From Kosakonia sp. H02 (GTDB lineage: Bacteria; Pseudomonadota; Gammaproteobacteria; Enterobacterales; Enterobacteriaceae): 64,000 nucleotides of DNA. Where the stretch lies: the NCBI GenBank assembly GCA_030704225.1, contig CP131915.1:1240001-1304000 (forward strand), in the 5' to 3' direction. This document shows positions 60,927-64,000 of the stretch, piece by piece. Within the stretch, counting starts at the first letter, position 1, and each line of letters begins with the position of its first letter. Position numbers and translations under genes: made by a program. The notes beneath the pieces were generated by a model. It saw nothing but the letters and a program-made list of their open reading frames with translations. It had not been told where the DNA came from and ran no database searches.

Positions 60927-61748
60927 TTAGATGCCGTCGCCGTATTCAAACCCGTTATTAACACCATTAAAGTGCTGATCCATATCCATCGCCGGTTTAT
61001 CGCTTTCGGGTTTACCGACGATACGCGCCGGAACGCCTGCGGCGGTGGTATGCGGCGGCACCGGTTGTAACACCACGGAGCCCGCGCCGATTTTCGCGCC
61101 GCGACCCACTTCAATATTGCCGAGGATCTTCGCCCCGGCGCCAATCATCACACCTTCGCGGATTTTCGGATGGCGATCGCCGCTGGTTTTGCCGGTCCCG
61201 CCAAGGGTGACCGACTGGAGAATCGACACGTCATCTTCAATAACAGCGGTTTCACCCACCACAATGCCGGTGGCGTGGTCGAGCATGATGCCGCGACCGA
61301 TTGTCGCCGCCGGGTGAATATCCACCTGGAAGCTGACCGACACCTGGTTTTGCAGAAAAATCGCCAGCGCCTGGCGGCCTTGATACCACAGCCAATGACC
61401 AATGCGGTAAGCCTGCAATGCGTGGAAGCCTTTCAGATAGAGCAGTGGCGTCGAGTATTTATCTACCGCCGGGTCACGCGTGCGCACGGCCTGGATATCA
61501 CAAGCGGCAGACGCAATCATCTCCGGATCGGCCGCGTAGGCCTCTTCCACCACTTCACGAATGGCAATTGCGGGCATGATGGGCGAGGCCAGTTTGTTGG
61601 CCAGCATATAGCTCAGCGCGCTGCCAAGGTTTTCATGCTTGAGTAAGGTTGCGTGATAAAAACTGGCCAGCATGGGTTCACAGTCCGCCAACGCGCGGGC
61701 TTCGGCTTTGATATTGTTCCAGACCAGATCCAGTTCTTCACACGGCAT
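60927..61748 (-). CDS. cysE: Serine O-acetyltransferase CysE
   Basis: This is the 273-residue first enzyme of cysteine synthesis: serine plus acetyl-CoA to O-acetylserine. A helical N-terminal domain is followed by a left-handed beta-helix of hexapeptide repeats (DIHPAATIGRGIMLDHATGIVVGETAVIEDDVSI...). The catalytic His is in MLDHATGIVVG. The C-terminal tail ending FEYGDGI is the segment that docks into cysteine synthase CysK. It lies downstream of gpsA on the same strand. Confidence 0.97.
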   Translation of the reverse strand: MPCEELDLVWNNIKAEARALADCEPMLASFYHATLLKHENLGSALSYMLANKLASPIMPAIAIREVVEEAYAADPEMIASAACDIQAVRTRDPAVDKYSTPLLYLKGFHALQAYRIGHWLWYQGRQALAIFLQNQVSVSFQVDIHPAATIGRGIMLDHATGIVVGETAVIEDDVSILQSVTLGGTGKTSGDRHPKIREGVMIGAGAKILGNIEVGRGAKIGAGSVVLQPVPPHTTAAGVPARIVGKPESDKPAMDMDQHFNGVNNGFEYGDGI

Positions 61749-61831
61749 TACATACTCCAGACGAAATAACAGGAAGGCTGGTCTTTGCCAGCCTCAACGT
61801 GATGTTTAAGAAATCCCCAGCGAACCGCCGG

Positions 61832-62842
61832 TTATTGCTCTTCCTTACGCGCACGGCCCAACAGGGTCAATGCTGCCTCGCGCGCATTTTTTCCGCAATA
61901 CAATACCTGATAAATTTCCTCGGTTATTGGCATTTCGACACCAAACCGCTGCGCCAGGGCGCGCACTTCTTTGGTATTGCGGTAGCCTTCAACCACCTGA
62001 CCAATCTTGTCCTGGGCACCTTGCACATCCATACCCTGACCCAGCATCATGCCGAAACGGCGATTGCGCGACTGGTTGTCGGTACAGGTCAGCACCAGAT
62101 CGCCCAGGCCTGCCATGCCCATAAAGGTGGCAGGATCTGCACCGAGCGCCGCGCCAAGACGCGACATTTCCGTCAGGCCACGAGTGATTAACGCCGTGCG
62201 GGCATTTGCGCCAAAGCCGATACCGTCAGACATCCCCGCGCCAATCGCAATCACGTTTTTCACCGCGCCACCAAGCTGCACGCCGATGAAATCCGGGTTG
62301 CTATAGACACGGAAACTTTTGCCGCAGTGGAGAAGCTGCTGAAGATCTTCCGCAAATTGCGGATCGGTGGAAGCCAGCGAAATTGCCGTCGGCAGTCCCG
62401 CCGCCAGCTCTTTTGCGAATGTCGGGCCGGAAATCACCGCCAGCGGGATCGTCGGGCCTAAAATTTCACGCGCCACGTCCTGTAACAGACGCCCGGTTTC
62501 CGCCTCCAGCCCTTTTGTCGCCCAGACAATGCGCGCGTCATCACGCATCAGCGGTTTGATTTGCGACAGCACATCGCCAAAGACATGGCTGGGTACGACA
62601 ACCAGAATGTTACGGCTGGCAGCCAGCGCACGGGCGAGATCGCTCTCAAGCTGGAGCGTGTCGGGAAAAGGCACATCGGGGAGAAACGCCACGTTGCAAC
62701 GATCGTGTTGCAGCGTCGCGATATGTTTTGGGTCATGGCCCCACAGCACAACCGGGTGGCCATTTCTTGCCAGGGTGATGGCAAGAGCGGTGCCGTAAGA
62801 GCCGGCACCGATCACAGTCATTGCAGCATTAAGTGCGTTCAT
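61832..62842 (-). CDS. gpsA: NAD(P)-dependent glycerol-3-phosphate dehydrogenase GpsA
   Basis: This 336-residue enzyme makes sn-glycerol 3-phosphate for phospholipids. The Rossmann motif is TVIGAGSYGTALAITLARNG (residues 9-28). The catalytic Lys is in GGAVKNVIAIGAG and the substrate region in GFGANARTALITRG. It overlaps the secB stop by one base (TGATG), so the two are translationally coupled. Confidence 0.97.
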   Translation of the reverse strand: MNALNAAMTVIGAGSYGTALAITLARNGHPVVLWGHDPKHIATLQHDRCNVAFLPDVPFPDTLQLESDLARALAASRNILVVVPSHVFGDVLSQIKPLMRDDARIVWATKGLEAETGRLLQDVAREILGPTIPLAVISGPTFAKELAAGLPTAISLASTDPQFAEDLQQLLHCGKSFRVYSNPDFIGVQLGGAVKNVIAIGAGMSDGIGFGANARTALITRGLTEMSRLGAALGADPATFMGMAGLGDLVLTCTDNQSRNRRFGMMLGQGMDVQGAQDKIGQVVEGYRNTKEVRALAQRFGVEMPITEEIYQVLYCGKNAREAALTLLGRARKEEQ

Positions 62843-63309
62843 CAGGCATCCTGATGTTCTTCGGCACCTTCGCCAGTCTGCTGTTGCAGGTAGTTCATGA
62901 ACAGCGCATCAAAGTTGACCGGTGCAAGGTTCAGTTGTGGGAAAGTACCGCGGGAAACCAGGCTGGTGATGCACTCGCGGGCATACGGGAACAGAATGTT
63001 CGGGCAGTATGCACCCAGGCAGTGCGCCATCTGCGTTCCTTCGATACCGTCGATGGAGAAGATACCGCCTTGCTGAACTTCGCACAGGAAGCCGGTTTCT
63101 TCGCCCAGAGAAGCGGTCACGGTAACGCGCAGAACCACTTCATAAACGCCTTCTGCCAGCTGTGTGGAGGCAGTATCCAGATCCAGTTTTACTTCTGGCT
63201 GCCACTCTTTCTGGAAAATATGTGGCGCATTCGGCGCTTCGAAAGAAATGTCTTTCGTATAGATACGCTGAATCTGAAAAGTCATTTCGGTGTTGTTTTG
63301 TTCGGACAT
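62842..63309 (-). CDS. secB: Protein-export chaperone SecB
   Basis: This is the 155-residue tetrameric cytoplasmic chaperone that holds preproteins unfolded and hands them to SecA. The sequence (MTFQIQRIYTKDISFEAPNAPHIFQKEW...YLQQQTGEGAEEHQDA) is close to E. coli SecB, including the acidic C-terminal region. The operon order yibN-grxC-secB-gpsA-cysE is as in E. coli. Confidence 0.98.
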   Translation of the reverse strand: MSEQNNTEMTFQIQRIYTKDISFEAPNAPHIFQKEWQPEVKLDLDTASTQLAEGVYEVVLRVTVTASLGEETGFLCEVQQGGIFSIDGIEGTQMAHCLGAYCPNILFPYARECITSLVSRGTFPQLNLAPVNFDALFMNYLQQQTGEGAEEHQDA

Positions 63310-63348
63310 AAGTGCATAACCCCTAAGTGTTGTAGTGCTTTAAAAGCA

Positions 63349-63600
63349 TTAACGTAACAGCGGATCCAATCCGCCACGCGCATCCAGCGCATATAAATCG
63401 TCACAGCCACCAATGTGCTGCGCATCAATAAAAATCTGCGGAACCGTGGTACGGCCACTACGTTGAATCATCTCTTCACGTTTTACCATGTCGCCATCGA
63501 TTGGCAGCTCAGCAAAATCAACGCCTTTGCTGGTGAGCAGCGCTTTTGCGCGATGGCAAAACGGACAGGTTGCTTTAGTGTAGATTTCGATATTGGCCAT
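63349..63600 (-). CDS. grxC: Glutaredoxin 3
   Basis: This is an 83-residue dithiol glutaredoxin. The active site is CPFC (Cys12 and Cys15; E. coli has CPYC). The cis-Pro is in RTTVPQIFIDAQHIGGCDDL, with the glutathione-site GGCDD and a third Cys. It reduces ribonucleotide reductase and mixed disulfides with glutathione. Confidence 0.97.
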   Translation of the reverse strand: MANIEIYTKATCPFCHRAKALLTSKGVDFAELPIDGDMVKREEMIQRSGRTTVPQIFIDAQHIGGCDDLYALDARGGLDPLLR

Positions 63601-63646
63601 AACTCTTCTCCCATTTCACCCTGTGGGCCGCAGCCCACCGGGAAAA

Positions 63647-64000
63647 TTATTTACCGCGAACTAACGGCAGATTTTCGCCGACCCAGCCAGAGATACCCTC
63701 TTTGAGCACGAAGACTTTCTCAAAACCCGCTTTCACCAGCTCATTTGCCGGGGTCTGCGCCTGCATGCCGGTACCATCAACAACGATAATCGGCGCGCTT
63801 TTACGTTTTTCAAGCTCACCTACATTATTGGCTTTGATCTCGCCTGGCAGCAAATTCACAGAGCCTGCGATATGACCTTTACGGAAATCATCACGCTGAC
63901 GTAAGTCCACAACCACCGCATCTTCTTTGTTGATAAGGTGAGTGGCCTGGCCGCGAGAAATCACTTTCACTTTCGACGCCATGCCTTTGAAAGTAGTGAA
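63647..64000 (-). CDS. yibN: YibN, rhodanese-fold membrane-anchored protein (5' end outside window)
   Basis: The gene runs off the right edge. An open frame continues to the last base (FTTFKG before MASKVKVISRG), and E. coli YibN has an N-terminal TM anchor of about 30 residues that would lie beyond. The visible rhodanese domain has VVVDLRQRDDFRKGHIAGSVNLLP and ends ENLPLVRGK. At the position of the active-site loop the chain reads VDGTGMQAQTPAN: Asp replaces the usual catalytic Cys and there is no Cys nearby. It is therefore probably not a sulfurtransferase. Confidence 0.92.
   Translation of the reverse strand, partial: FTTFKGMASKVKVISRGQATHLINKEDAVVVDLRQRDDFRKGHIAGSVNLLPGEIKANNVGELEKRKSAPIIVVDGTGMQAQTPANELVKAGFEKVFVLKEGISGWVGENLPLVRGK

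Overview
The window is a stretch of enteric (Enterobacteriaceae) chromosome. Its gene order follows the E. coli dppA to yibN segment almost throughout, at protein similarities that suggest a relative such as Kosakonia, Enterobacter or a close genus. I cannot fix the genus from the sequence alone. Coding is dense, codons are GC-rich, and both ends cut through genes (dppD on the left, yibN on the right). Layout, left to right: dppDCBA dipeptide importer (minus strand); a leader and repeat region with a REP pair, tRNA-Pro(CGG) proK and a broken second tRNA-Pro 3' piece; eptB, ohr, yhjX, yhjY; tag and yiaC; bisC; a lone AT-rich OLD-type ATPase/nuclease gene where E. coli has yiaD; a 2-ketogluconate operon (ptxS-like regulator, kguE, kguK, kguT) that runs into ghrB; yiaF, yiaG; glyQS; ysaB, wecH; the xylose regulon xylBA / xylFGHR; bax; malS; avtA. 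Then come a repeat-rich lipoprotein gene with a TpsB-type outer-membrane transporter gene; ysaA; selAB; yibF; a microcin cassette (HlyD-type adaptor, C39-peptidase ABC exporter and a double-glycine peptide gene); the mannitol operon mtlADR; yibL; lldPRD; trmL; cysE, gpsA, secB, grxC, yibN.

The housekeeping genes form recognisable operons whose control sites are partly visible: a YpdB-type direct repeat before yhjX, a PtxS-type palindrome before kguE, four good CRP sites plus one weak one before mtlA, an LldR/PdhR-type palindrome before lldP, possible MalT boxes before malS, and a CA-rich dppA leader of the kind GcvB targets.

The accessory part consists of four insertions relative to the E. 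coli order I remember. (1) The OLD-family gene is a candidate phage-defence gene without a partner helicase. (2) The kguEKT genes are placed so that resident ghrB becomes the last gene of the operon. (3) The lipoprotein/TpsB pair between avtA and ysaA looks like an atypical two-partner secretion system whose cargo is not a haemagglutinin-type TpsA. (4) The microcin export cassette between yibF and mtlA carries a 105-residue glycine-rich precursor with an internal 25-residue duplication and no visible immunity gene. Items 3 and 4 are the best places to look for undescribed biology. The tRNA-Pro fragment split by a 66-base array of hairpins is the most unusual non-coding structure.
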